Positions 23,209 through 35,013 of a stretch of DNA of 64,000 nucleotides are shown piece after piece. The translations under genes and the position numbers were made by a program. The DNA lies in the NCBI GenBank assembly GCA_963920665.1, contig OY987269.1:5334501-5398500 (forward strand). Reading direction: 5' to 3'. The DNA comes from Straminergon stramineum. Taxonomy: Eukaryota > Streptophyta > Bryopsida > Hypnales > Calliergonaceae. Numbering within the stretch: the stretch's first letter is position 1; each line of letters starts with the position of its first letter. The notes below the pieces were generated by a model that saw only the letters and a list, made by a program, of their open reading frames with translations, did no database searches and had not been told where the DNA came from.

Positions 23209-24255
23209 ACACACGTAGATGGAAGCAGTTTATTCATCTTTCCTTCAAGTTCCAGACCATGCTCTAGTTTCCTATAGTAACATGTATGGTATGATCAGGA
23301 ATGTCGTCCTTCCAAAATATGCAAAATTCTATGTTGTTGTAATCCTCTGTTATGAATGATGGACTTATCATCGCATCGAGGATAAGTTAATCCACTTCTC
23401 AGTAATTAGTGTTCAGCATCGAACTCAATTATCTATTATGGGTTATAGGTTTTTGAATTTCAGAATAATATATTCCTTTGTATATATGAACATTCGAAAT
23501 TCTTTGACGAAGAATTAATATTCTATTATCGTCGATTCGATGATAATGGTTTGTCTAAGAGGAGATCTGTATTAAGTTGATGTAGTAAATATTTGTGTCT
23601 ATGGCTCTAGAAGAGGAAAAAGTGGATGATGATCTTGAAATGATACTCGTTTTGTCTGTAAATTTTGTTGAATTGAATATTCTCTGACATTGGTATAGGA
23701 CAATGCATTCTTTATCATCGTATCGAGGATATGCGATTTGACTTTTTCACAATTTATTCTAGCCATAAATATTTACGTACTGGTGGTTTTCCATTTGTTT
23801 CTCGTCAGAGTGATATTAATAAAATTGGAAGGAGCTATTTATTTTCGTTTTTTGTATAAACTCTCATGACATTGGAGGCTATGTTATCGTCGAGTCGATG
23901 ATAGATGTCTCATTATGGAAATACGTGGTGTCATGTGACTTTAGGACATGTTGTTTTTGTCATTTAATGATAAGACTTACGTTAATTAGAATTAAAAATA
24001 TATAGATGTAGAATTTTAGTCATCAAATTACATCTTCAGATGGATCCTGTTGACGGATTGTAGGGTGAATCTTTGGTATTGTGAGAGTGAGTTTTTGAAG
24101 TTTGTCTTTCAAACTATTCTCTACCGCAAGATAGATATCCTCGAGTCGAGGATAGACTGATATAAGCTGTGAATTCCAGAGTGTAAGTGTGTAAACCCTA
24201 ATTTTATTCGTAAACCCTAAATAATATTGAGATCAGATTGTGGGGAATTACATAC
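23209..24255 (-). other. Probable 5' leader intron of the methyltransferase-like gene
   Basis: No open frame, AT-rich, with five 19-mer palindromes (23366 to 24136). A strong minus-strand donor (CTTCCAG|GTATGT) is at 24255, so this stretch is best read as an intron, or intron plus leader, in front of the start codon. Confidence 0.5.
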
Positions 24256-24334
24256 CTGGAAGTTAAAATTCTTGGAGCTTCTCCAAATGGTCTTGTCTCC
24301 AAAATTTCTGAGATTGTCACAGTAACTTGGAGAA
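24256..24334 (-). other. Candidate non-coding leader exon
   Basis: A 79-base segment is bounded on the minus strand by a good acceptor (CTGATTGCAG|TTCTCC) and a strong donor (CTTCCAG|GTATGT). It has no start codon leading into the downstream gene, so it would be 5' untranslated sequence. It is called from splice signals only. Confidence 0.5.
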
Positions 24335-25260
24335 CTGCAATCAGACTAAAAAGATGTCATTGCAATCCAAGGTTAAGAATAGAATGGTAAATGAATTCCA
24401 ACAAATTCAAATCATTCATAGGATTCAAACTTCACAACATCAATACTAGAGACTACAAAAGTACAACTATGAAAACAAACAATAGAAGACTAAGAAGAAA
24501 TTCCCAACAACCAATCCAAGCATCAAAAATTCCTTGTATACCCTAATTGAAACCCAAATTCTTAATTCTTACGTAGCATAAGTCGCTTTTTCTGAAGCAA
24601 GTGAGCATGCTAATCTGTGTAAGAAGCAAGGAAACTGCAAAGTAACTTACAAAAGAACTAAACCAAGCAAACAACAAACACATAACTTCAGAAATTGAAA
24701 TAAAATGGAAACCCTGAAACAATACTCACCAAATTGAAACGAAAACAATGTTGCACCTCCAACGTCGTAGGGAAACCCAGCATCTTCAATTCAGATGCAG
24801 CTCAATGTTCAATCCTTCTCCGCAACTCCGCAGCTCACAGTGAAATATGCCACTGGCACTCACACTCACAGAGAAATCACTTGCAGTAACTTCGAAACTG
24901 CAATCTTGGAATAGCCACCTGAAATGAAAACCCTAAGAACTATCCAAGTAGCTCATACTCAATCACAGAACATGAATCACACTGAGAAAGAAATCCCTCA
25001 CACCTGCACCGCACTCACCAACACCACCTGAATCACAACACAAACAAGCTCTTCATGGTGGAAGCGCAAACACGATAGGAAGAGGAGAAACAGGCGCGGT
25101 AGAATCCCAGACGCGGCGGAATCCCAGGCGCGGCGCGGGGAGGGAGATAACCTCCCAAGCCTAAACCGAGCCGCCAAAGTCACCCGATCCTCCTAACTGA
25201 ACCTCGTCCTCAGGTTCGACATCACCGAACCAGAAGCTATGGACCCAAAGCTATCGTCTG
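24335..25260 (-). promoter_or_regulatory. Likely promoter and first-exon region of the minus-strand genes
   Basis: Base composition changes to a GC-rich patch at 25075-25190 (GCGGCGCGGGG, repeated GGGATTCCGCCGCG words on the minus strand). Strong minus-strand donors follow at 25018 (TTG|GTGAGTGCGG) and 24729 (TTTG|GTGAGT), suggesting alternative first exons spliced to the leader exon at 24256. Telo-box AAACCCTA words lie at 24192 and 24213. I could not fix a transcription start or TATA box. Confidence 0.45.
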
Positions 25261-25422
25261 AATTCCTCAGACTCTAAGGGATTAAAAAAATGTAAATATG
25301 TCATCATGCTCTGATGACTTACAATTTGCATTTTTTTAAGTATCCCTAAAAGCATAAATCAATGTAGTCTATCAGTCCACATGAGTTATACTTTTATATG
25401 AAGGAAGCATTTTTTTGAGGAT

Positions 25423-25652
25423 TTAACCCTTGACTGCTAGACTGGTGAGCGTAGAAATCAAGCATTTTGGAACCATATGACCTCATCTACTTTAAAAAAA
25501 CCAAAAATATTCATTGGGAGTCAAACTATTGTAGAAGATCTCCCCTTTCCACCCCTAATTCCTTGGATGAATAGTTGCAATTTTGTCCTACAGAGGAGAA
25601 TTCTTTGATGTTCATCAGCCTAAAAACATCTACCGCGTTGTTTAGGGGTTAA
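25423..25652. mobile_element. TTAA-flanked element related to the 14.5-kb foldback
   Basis: It starts TTAACCCTTGACTG and ends TGTTTAGGGGTTAA, so TTAA is at both borders; 230 bp. Its interior (ACTGGTGAGCGTAGAAAT, GGAACCATATGAC, GGATGAATAGTTGCAATTT) matches the right arm of the foldback at 14701-14874. It lies inside the inner giant transposon and so is a later insertion. Confidence 0.7.
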
Positions 25653-26261
25653 AGGGACTGATTCTACGTAACTATAGATTGGCCTAGTCATGTCGACATC
25701 TTCTCTTTTCTTTTGATTCATTGTCATTTATTTCTTTATTGATCTCCTGAGGTTTTGCCAATTCTACACCAAAACCAACTACAACGAAAAAAACATGTAT
25801 GCCTAGAATGTTTCAGTTACCTACTTTCATGTGGAGATTTATTGTAATGAGAATTTATTTTTTATATAGGCATAGACATTCTTTTGTGTTCCGCCAATGT
25901 ACATCCACCAAACACTCCAAAAACTATTGATGTAGAGTAAAGGTAGATATTTTTTTAGTGTGGAATGTTGATTAATTAGTATTGGTCCCCTTAATACCCC
26001 TATTCATTAAAGAATTACCAAACCGTAGCCCACCATAACAAAGCAATAACATAGTATATTGTCCTAATTTTATTTCCTAATAATTTAAGAATAGAAAAGT
26101 CAAGATGGTAAGGCCCCCTCATTGTAAGATTATTTAAAATAAACTTTGTTCAAAAAGAAAAAGAACCAAATCCAACTTCAGCTTGATTTTGTAATAATTA
26201 TCATAAAAGCTTCTAATGGAGAAGGTTACTTTTAGTTCTCAGAAAAGTAAGAGTAATTTAC
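25653..26261. other. Non-coding AT-rich DNA inside the inner transposon
   Basis: No gene, repeat border or regulatory signal that I can support. Confidence 0.35.
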
Positions 26262-26717
26262 TGTTGAAGGTTTAGGTGTTCCTAAAGTACCTATTTTTCT
26301 GAAATTACCAATGTGAAAATATGTGAAGTGGTTGACCAAGTCAAAATTGCATTCACTATATTTGTAAACTACATTTGCCAAAATGAGGTCATAAAATTCA
26401 AGAATAAAAAAATTATAGAAATCAATATGTGATATGAACCTCATTTCAATTCCATTTCCAACAAATTCCTCTACGAAATTGATAATATTTTGCATGTTTT
26501 TGAATTTAGAATTTTTTTTGAAATTTTCCTTTCTAGATTAAAAAAAAAAAAAATTGTTTGAGGGTTCATGAATTTAATTGTATTGATGGGATCTAAAATT
26601 TGTACTCTACAATTTTTATGTGCATATGATTTTCAAAATATGCTTCCAAATAGCACATTAAAATGAATTTCTTTGAATGGTCAATTTTGGAGCTGAATCC
26701 AAATGCTTACAAGTTAA
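26262..26717. repeat. Third copy of the 8.3-kb element family
   Basis: The sequence follows 8352-8800 closely in order (AAATTACCAATGTG, TGAACCTCATTTCAA, AATATGCTTCCAAATAGCAC, TGAATC) and ends at a TTAA (26714-26717) where the first copy has its GGGGTTAA end. The C-rich left end is missing, so the copy is truncated. Frames in it are chance. Confidence 0.65.
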
Positions 26718-29013
26718 TTGTTCCCAAAACTAAAGCTTCAATTTGGAAAAAGAGAAATGGACGCCTAATTCATCATCACATTTTACTAACCAAGTGTTGG
26801 GCTCTTTGGAAAACATGCATTCAACCCGAAAAACTAGACATTATGGGGGGTAGGGTTATGAAAATATGACCCTTTAACATCATTGGTGTATTTAATTTAC
26901 CCTAAAACTCATATGACAAGTTGAAAAAAGGATTGAACTAGAATTCTCTCATTCAATCCCTTTGTAAGCAAATGTAGAATTTGAGAGATTGAAACGAATA
27001 TGTAATTTGCCTAAATATATTGAATTAATGGACTTTTTCTCAGAAATTAATTACTTGCCAAATAATTTTTTAGATTCATTAAACCACCAACAGAGTTCCC
27101 CACAATCATCAATGAGGTCATAAAACATAGTTTGTTTCATTTGATGGCGATGATCGAGTGATGCAAGAGAATAGTAGTGGTATATTCTACATATAGAAGA
27201 AACAAATAAATTCTACAAACTCAAAGAATTTAAATTAGATATTATCCATTCGAAAATGTATAATTTGTAAACGTTATAGAGATTTAAAATTCATTTGTAC
27301 ATCATGATTAAGACTAATTTGCGTAATGCACAATGTAGGTCTAAAAAAAGGCGACATATCCTAAATTAGATAGAAATCAAATTCCCGAACTCATGAGAAT
27401 TGAATGGATGTTTCTCTAACATCAAATATATTTTCTAGACATATATGCTCAAAAATCATGATTTCTTCTAGTTTTACGAAGAAGAATTTATCTTTGTGAG
27501 GGGATTCATGAAATTAGACAATTATAATTTTTTTGGAAGTTCAAGAATTCTTTGAATAAGCTTTGTACTTCAAGTAGAGATCCTAAATCTAAATTTCATG
27601 TCAAAAACATATTTGTAGGTTTGTAGACTATTTAACTCAAGTACAAAAGTTCCTTTCAATGAATGCGTTAAATGAAGGCCCCCTAATAATTTTATTAGTT
27701 ATGGACAAATCCATAGTCCTCAATGAATATTGCATGAACAAGTGACTAATGAAAAATAATTTGAGTTAAATCATTTGTTTTTATTTAAGAAATGGATGGA
27801 AATGGTCATTTCGGGCCAAATGAAACCCTAAATTAATAATGTATACACTTTCGTTGTCTTCCAACCAATCCATTTCCAATTACAAATAATGTCCACAATT
27901 TGTAGATTACTTGACAAACAGTTCAACAGGGGTTTACATACAGTCAACAAATAATTGCTTGCAATTACATTTGATGAATACATTCAATGACCTAATAACT
28001 TTAGTGTTAATATTAATAGTACAAATGAAAGTTTTATTTTCAAGGGAATTGTAAGGCCTCAATCCTCCCAATTTTATAAAAGTGTTTTATGTATTTACAG
28101 AACGGCACTAAGTTTTTAAATTGTCACACCATGCAATGTCAATTATGGCATCATGGTGCCTCTAGAACATCATTGATTTCAATCACATAGACTCTTATTA
28201 TACATAAAGGCAATTAGGCATTAATTATATCAATCAATAATATTCATACCAATGCATGAACATCTATATGAAGGTTATGTCCATAGTTCTTCAATGTCCT
28301 ATGACAATATTGATTGTGCCACTAACTTCATTGAAGTGTAATGTAAATTATATCATTTGTTAGAAGTTTATAGTTTGAAAAAAGTATAAGTACTTGCATT
28401 CCATGAAATTATTTTTTTTGCAATGAAGAATATTTTTTAGAGTTCAAATATTCAAGGTTTATGATTATTTTATTATTTTTAGTAATAAAACTATGAGTAC
28501 AAAGGAGCATGATTTCGTGTCATCATACAAGTAGAAATTGTTTAGTGTACACCAAAATAATTCTTAATGTCTACACAATCTATTTTGAAGAATTCAATCA
28601 TTATAACAAACAATGATTCAAATACTACTATAATTTCAAATGCATATTACATTGCCATTAGGGAATGACATATGCAAATCACTTGACAAATACATATCAT
28701 TAAATCCTAAACCCTACAATTATACTATAAATGAATACTACAAATTCAATTTACATTTCAATGAATAAGAATTATGTAAGTACAAAAAAACATAGAATCC
28801 TAGTACAATTGAAAGATTGAATTCATATCGAATATTCCATATTGAATATATGAAGCAGTATTCATACTCACAGTAAAGATGAATTCTTGTAGCATACAAT
28901 AATTATAAAGGAATTGTCATATTTAATGTTTACATGAAACTACTCAAAAATGATGGTACTAAATGAATTGTGCAAAACATTGTAGTAAAAAATGTTCCTA
29001 AAATGCTAAGCTT
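26718..29013. other. AT-rich central spacer of the inner transposon
   Basis: 2.3 kb with no supportable gene on either strand, no 19-bp palindromes and no clear tandem structure. It separates the promoter regions of the leftward and rightward gene groups. Confidence 0.4.
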
Positions 29014-29599
29014 TTCACCCCTAAAGTCCTAAGGCCATTTTTCTTTCAAAAACCACTTGAAACTGCTACTTCTATTGCATTCATGTAAGGAATCAGAAAA
29101 AATATTTTTTTTTGAATCTAATTGTAGCATCTTTTATCAAACATTTCTTGGATCATCCATTGAAAATTTCATGATATCTTACCACATGCATTGAAAGATA
29201 TTAGCATTCGTAGAGAAAGAATTTTTTGTTTTGAATAAGACAGTCTAATTACTTGCTAAATAAGAAACTCTATATCTTTCATATTAGTAATCCCAATGGG
29301 ATGATTCAAAGCTTCCCATTTAGACAAAAATATAATCTTCAAGAATAAAATAATTAAAAAATATATATTTCAATTTTTTACAAATTTTGTTCGTTGCTTG
29401 CTCTCCCCATTTTTAGATTATTGTGGCACATCTTTTGCTCCTGACCACTGATTGAAATACAAATTATATTCTCCTAGAGCTAGTAATTTTTTATATCTTA
29501 CGAGAAAGTTTCAGAAAAAATCACTAACAATTGAGCTCATAGGAACCTACTTAAAATCCATGTTGTCACTCGTAAGCACATTGGGACTTTAGGGGTTAA
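29014..29599. mobile_element. TTAA-flanked element, second family, inverted copy
   Basis: It starts TTCACCCCTAAAGTCCTAAG (TTAA mutated to TTCA) and ends GGGACTTTAGGGGTTAA at 29599; 586 bp. Its interior is the reverse of the 12458-13023 element (for example CACATTTGTTCTC-type edges and TAGACAAAAATATAATCTT against AGATTATCATTTTTGTCTA). Non-coding. Confidence 0.7.
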
Positions 29600-29703
29600 A
29601 GAGTACTTCCGTACAATCAAGCGATGAACTTCACATAAATTGCATCACCTAAGAAGCTTAGGAGATTCCAAATTTTTTCCCTACAAATCTGGAATTGTTC
29701 ACA

Positions 29704-29731
29704 ATCCTAAACCCTAAACCCTAAACCCTAA
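29704..29731 (-). repeat. Short interstitial telomere-like repeat
   Basis: Three and a half copies of CCCTAAA, the plant telomere heptamer, stand about 450 bases upstream of the rightward leader exon. At this length it is more likely a telo-box-type promoter element than a telomere remnant. Confidence 0.6.
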
Positions 29732-29917
29732 GACGTGAACCCTACATTCCAGATAATTAGGATCCCAAACCATCGAAGGAAGGATTTTTTAAGAAACCCT
29801 GACACTGGACAAAGTATAAGCAAAGAAACAATTATTAGGAATCTCCTAGTAATGAGAGTCACATGAACAAAAATTAAGACAATGACATAAATAGTAGATA
29901 GACTATAAACGAACGAA

Positions 29918-30150
29918 CTTTTTTGGTTGGTATTAGTAAAACCTTTTTTTGGTTGGTATTAGCAAAGCCTTTTTTTGGTTGGTATTAGCAAAGACTTTAT
30001 TTGGTTGATATTAGCAAAGACTATTATTGGTTGGTATTAGCGAAGACTTTTTCAGTTGGTATTAGTAAAGCCTTTTGGTCTAGTATTAGTAAAGCCTTTT
30101 TTGGCTGGTCTTAGTGAAACCTTTATGGGTTGGTATTAGAGAAACCCTTT
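29918..30150 (+). repeat. Tandem repeat, nine units of about 25-28 bp
   Basis: Nine head-to-tail copies of a unit with core TTGGTTGGTATTAGCAAAGC; later units are more diverged (GGTCTAGTATTAG, GGCTGGTCTTAG). The array ends directly before the probable first exon of the rightward gene, so it may be a promoter array. It is a direct repeat without spacers, so not CRISPR-like. Confidence 0.8.
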
Positions 30151-30159
30151 TGGAGCTGC

Positions 30160-30521
30160 TTTCGTTCTTCAACCGCATCTTTATGCCGCAAAGCTGACAC
30201 ATAAAGAGGCATTTAAGTGCTGCCACAAAAAGTGGACCATGAACGTTGTCAGATGCCATGTATTTCTAAAGAATTTGAATTCCCACGCCAATTCTTCCCC
30301 GCCCCTCAATTGGCGGAAGCTCAAGCTCTCTCCCTTGCAACTTTCATGTCGCAACTTTGTTTTGCATTTGCTTGTTCTCATTTTTTGTTGTTCATCTCTG
30401 ACCTACAGGACGCTTCAGCATTTTGTTTGTCGCATTTCCAATCCATGTTTGGTTTTCAATTGTCTTGTTCAGATAGTGGGGACTTTAAGAAGAGGAGTGT
30501 GTACATTGACTACAGTTGCCG
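30160..30521 (+). promoter_or_regulatory. Probable promoter/leader exon of the rightward DUF7869-like gene
   Basis: The segment is less AT-rich than its surroundings and ends in a near-consensus donor (GTTGCCG|GTAAGTAG) at 30522. Overlapping frames on both strands have no recognisable domain, so it is best read as a 5' untranslated exon. It mirrors the arrangement on the left side: leader exon, then a palindrome-rich intron, then the coding exon. Confidence 0.45.
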
Positions 30522-30768
30522 GTAAGTAGTATTGTGCTTTGACTTCTGATTTGTACAGTACGCACTACGTCCTATTGTTGTTGTACCTTACATCCCTTTG
30601 GTTTTCGATTAGTAGTTTCATTAGCAAAAGAGTGAAACATAGAAATTTGATTTCTATTGTGTCGTATGAGAGTGTTGGTGTTGTGCATCATGCAGATGGT
30701 GAGGTATACGTCTCCCGATTTTTTCGCCGAAAATTACGGAGGATCCTATATTATATCAATATAGAGTA

Positions 30769-31913
30769 TATCCTCGAGTTGACGATATCAAGATAACTCA
30801 ATATGTAATTGAAAATCGTGGACTGCATGAGAAGATGGAATGGTCTGAATTCCTGATACTCATCCGTCATATCCTCGAGTCGACGATATCTATTTAATTT
30901 AATAGTATGTGGGTCTTATCGTCGATACGAGGATAGGTCTGAGTTTAATATTCCTTCAAATGATAATGATTTTATATTTAAGGACGATATCCATCTTAAA
31001 GTCTAATTTTGGAAGGTTTATATTTCAAGAAGTTTTATCGTCGACTCGACGATATTAAAATTTCGTAATTTGGGTCCCTAGTTCATTAATCGTAAGATAT
31101 TTTAGAAAAGTATTTGTGTGATTGTCTTATCGTCGACTCGAGGATAAGTCATATTTCCAGGAATAACCTGTATTATCGATAAAAATGAATGGGACTCTAA
31201 ATAAGATTGTATCGATGGAAAGTTAATATGTTTTTATTCTCAAGAGGTTATCGTTGACTTAGTGATACTCATGTTATCCTTGTGTGTAATCCTCTAATTT
31301 TCATTTGTTTTCTAAATGGTGTTTATGAAATATAATATACTTCTTGACATAATATACTTCTTCGACGATGTTTTCTTGGTGTTCTTTGGAATGTCTCTTT
31401 CACTTTATCTTGGATTTGATGATAGCCTTTATGTCTCTTTAGAGGTTTTGTTACCCTCGACTTGATGATAATTATTTTATTTTGGAATGCATTAGTCTAA
31501 TTATCTATTTACTCATGAATGTGAAATTTATATATTCACAAATAATATCTTCTATATATCGTAATTGAGGAGAATCTCTGCATATGATACTGTTGGAAGA
31601 TTTACATTTTTGGTCTCACACATGATTATCGTCGAGTCGACGATACCCATTTCCAACGTCAAGAGTCATATTCTAAGTCGTATATGACTAAGAACTGGAT
31701 AAATAATCAAGAGTCATATTCTACGTCATTTAGAAATAGTCAAAATTTCCCGTACATTATTGGACCAGTCATTTGTTTGTTGTTTCTTGAAGTCTTTCTG
31801 AATTTATTACTTCATCTGAAAAATACATTTAGAAATTATTTAGGAGGAAACGTTTTGTAGTTACAAATTCTGAGGTAAAGACAATTATTTACTCTATCCT
31901 CGGTTCGAGGATA
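30769..31913. repeat. 19-bp palindrome family, cluster B (9 copies)
   Basis: Copies start at 30769, 30870, 30917, 31036, 31128, 31249, 31452, 31627 and 31895; those at 31249 and 31452 are decayed, and a further trace lies near 31988. The best copies read TATCGTCGACTCGACGATA and TATCCTCGAGTCGACGATA. All lie between the leader exon donor (30522) and the start of coding sequence (about 32137), that is, inside the likely leader intron. Confidence 0.85.
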
Positions 31914-32136
31914 GACATATGTATTTTGGGATTATTGTGTCAACCAATTTGATTTGTGTTATCTACAATTCCAATTGATTAAGAGTTCACATCGGTTTGA
32001 GGATAAGAATTCTCTTTGTAATATATTGAAAAATAGATTGTGTATAATGTATATTTCATATAGTCATCTGTTTGAAATTGAGTGTGATAGATTTAGATGA
32101 CTATGTGTTGTTCTTGTATCTGAGATAATTGTTCTG

Positions 32137-35013
32137 ATGCACCAATTGGCTCTAGCCCGCAGAATGGATATTCACGGACCTGAAGATTTTGCAAACCCGG
32201 TGCCTATGTTACACCGTGATGTCTGCACATGTGACGGGATTCCTCGTGCGAAGTGGAACTTTAAACCAGTCACTCTCCATAATGAAGCAGGGGACGATGT
32301 TGCAAATGCAGTTTTACAAAGTGTCGATCCAGATGTTGTGGTAGACAGCGATGGGAAGCCTCTTGGCGATGATTGAGTTTCTGTTCAAATTGCGCAGTCC
32401 TTGTGCGAGGCAGAAGTCCCAACCGGGTGGATGTAGTCAATTCACTCTTGGCACATCAAGCGAGTTTTTCTCTTTGGTGTCAGTTTGTATGACCATGACT
32501 AGACGCATATTTATAACACCACCATGAATGCTACTAATAGAAGAATTCGTAAAGGGGTTCAATCCTATGAAAGCTTTTGAGAGAGAATGGAACTTAGTTA
32601 TCCCAAAAAAGAGACCCTTCTGGTTCCTCAAGCGATCATTGAAGTCTCTACCAAAACTTGTTGTCCAAACAATTGTTTGCAGCCTTTTCCGCATGGGCAA
32701 ATTCAAGCCATTCGTTTGGAACTCCATGTAAATGATGGGGTATATGCTCGGAAGAAGTGTCTTCTTGAAGTGCATAGGCAGATCCACAAAGATCCTGTTG
32801 GCAAAGAGTGGATTACTTTGAAAGGAAGGGAAGTGTGTCCCACTGCATGGTGGACCATTCATGGGGTTTCGAAGGCTACCTTTTATAGGTACAAAGAGAT
32901 GGCTAAGGATGGGAAGCAAGCAGAGGCGCATGGGAATTTGGGGTCCAAAAAACCACGGAAACATACTGTGCAAGCTACTGCAACACTTCAGACACTAGTG
33001 GTTCCTGAAGTTGACAAAATGCCACACAAAACGAGGACACTAGAATCAGGGGAGAAAGTCCGTGCAATGGTTTTGCCGTCTACATTTCGGTGGAGTGATC
33101 AATTACCAAAAATCAATGAGGCCAATGCAACTTTAAATTTGCAACCAATTTCTTCGAGTGGCTTGAGCAACATTCGACGTGCTTCTTTCCCAGAATTTGC
33201 TCCAAAAGCACGTGGAGACAGTTTCGCTCGATGTGGCTTGTGTGATAAATACAAGCAATTGAGGAGCGCATGCACTCCCCTTTCGTACACGCAAGAGAGG
33301 TGGACCGTTGCTTTGGATACCCACCTTGTGGGCCAAAGGGCCCATAGAGAACTGTACTATACAAATCGACATGTTTCTGAAACATATCCTGAGAAGATGC
33401 TAACCATTATCCATGATAAAATGGATCACTCCAAGACCGCTTCTCCACACTTCTCTCACAAAACTAAAGCAATGGATTCCTACATGAAAATGCATGTTGC
33501 AGTTACGGGTATGATTGCTCATGGGCATGGGGATGTTCGATATGTACACTACGGTTTAGACATTTTTCCGACAAATTCAAATCATACCATTGGGTCAATC
33601 GCAAAGTTGTTGCGTAATGTTGAAGAACCACCAAAGAATTCATCGCGCAAGTTATTCTCTGAAAAGGAGACGCAATCCACATTAACCAAGGCGATTCTGG
33701 AAGAGGCAGATATTTGCTTGGACTCTCTCCTTCCTCCTCCGGAAGAATCAATTCCAGCTCAACCTTTACCACCAATATTGACTTTGCAGTTGGATAATGC
33801 ATCAGGGGACAATAAGAATAGATGGGTTTTTGCTTTTTGCTCCCTACTTATATACAAAGGGATTTTTCGCGAAGTGTACATCAATTTCCTCATTGTTGGG
33901 CACACTCATGAAGACATTGACGCTCTTTTTGGTCGATGGAGCACTAAATTGAAGACAAACAACTATCCAACACTCTCGAAACTCATGAAATCCTTCATGG
34001 ATTGCGAAACGCACCCCGTCATTCCTCATCTCATCGAGGAAGTTCCTGATTTCAAGCGATATGTAGATGGGTATTTGGGCACAGGAGGAGATTTTTTGGA
34101 AGGTCATTCTAGGTCCCAGCAGTTCAAGTTTTACATGGATTCTAGTGGATGGCCTTTGATGGAGTATAAAAATCTGTGTATGGACAAGAAATGGTTGCCA
34201 GAGGACGGCAAAGGAATTCGCTTGTGGTCTGAGACTGAAGACGGACGTCCAATAGTTCCAAGCAGTGATCCACCACCTCTAGTTCCTGAGAAGATGCATT
34301 CTCTCGATGAGATCAAGAGAGGTTTGAACGGTTTCATTGCACACTGGAGCGGAATGGCAAATGATGACCAATCTAGAGAATTCAAGAGGAAAAATGGTCC
34401 TATAAAAGAGTATTGGAAAGGTGTTCGAGCAGCTCTTGATGCACCTCTAGAGCCACGTGAGACATTACTACATGGATTTTGGCCGGCTTCGAGGATCATC
34501 CATGATGAGGAAGAATGCAGGGAGAGGGATGGTACACTACCTGAAGGGGATGCAGAGGATGCACCCTTTGTAGGACGAAGGCGTGATCGTCCCCGTGCTT
34601 CTTTTCGTGTTAATCGCGATACGTTCGCAGGTTATTTTGTCGTAGTGCGGCTTGCTAATGGTGACTCCAAGCCATTATGGCTTGCCAGAGCCATTACGAA
34701 TCCGAATCTGGATCCAGGGCATATGAATATGATCCAAATCTAATATTGGAGGCCAGCTTCAGATCGATACATTAACATGGAAACATATGATGGATGGGAC
34801 ACAAAAAAAGGGAATGTGTGGCGCAAAGATCGAACAATAACCCCAATGTGGTCGAGCACAGATTGTATCATGACTGCTTAGAAGCCACGTATGCGAGAGG
34901 GGACTTCAGATCCAAGGGTGGCAATTCCAAAGCCACAAATTGACATCATCAAAGCATCAGTAGAAGCCTTCACGGCTAATTCAGATGACGATGAGTCTAT
35001 GGCGGAAGGATGA
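32137..35013 (+). pseudogene. DUF7869-like gene, candidate transposase of the inner element, six in-frame stops
   Basis: One reading frame runs from 32137 to a terminal TGA at 35011-35013, interrupted by TGA 32374, TAG 32434, TAG 32500, TGA 32578, TAA 34741 and TAG 34879, with no frameshift. The longest open part (32587-34743) holds GREVCPTAWWTIHGVSKATF and YRYKEMAKDG, a Cys-rich RCGLCDKYKQLRSAC, an acidic site IIHDKMDHSK, then LTLQLDNASGDNKN and FLIVGHTHEDIDALFGRW. This matches eukaryotic DUF7869-type proteins, whose spaced D...D...ED residues resemble RNase-H-fold DDE enzymes. It is the only candidate transposase of the inner element, but that role is inference. A better start may be the exon beginning after CCCGCAG (32161). 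Every stop is one C-to-T or G-to-A change from a sense codon. Confidence 0.75.

Larger units (their letters stand above)
18863..24154. repeat. 19-bp palindrome family, cluster A (11 copies)
   Basis: Consensus TATCVTCGANTCGABGATA. Copies start at 18863, 19043, 20124, 20201, 21615, 21725, 23366, 23527, 23713, 23885 and 24136, each 19 bases. The arms pair around a single variable central base; position 5 varies (C, G or A), often but not always with a matching change in the other arm. Four lie in the two introns of the methyltransferase-like gene, five in its apparent leader intron, and two inside its last exon (the one at 19043 is translated as SYPRVED). The family is absent outside the inner transposon. 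Confidence 0.85.

Noticed and set aside
29704..29731. Remnant telomere or chromosome fusion point
   Set aside because: Only three and a half CCCTAAA units, inside a defined transposon and near a promoter-like region.
29918..30150. CRISPR-like array
   Set aside because: Units are contiguous and diverged with no unique spacers, and the context is a plant nuclear transposon.
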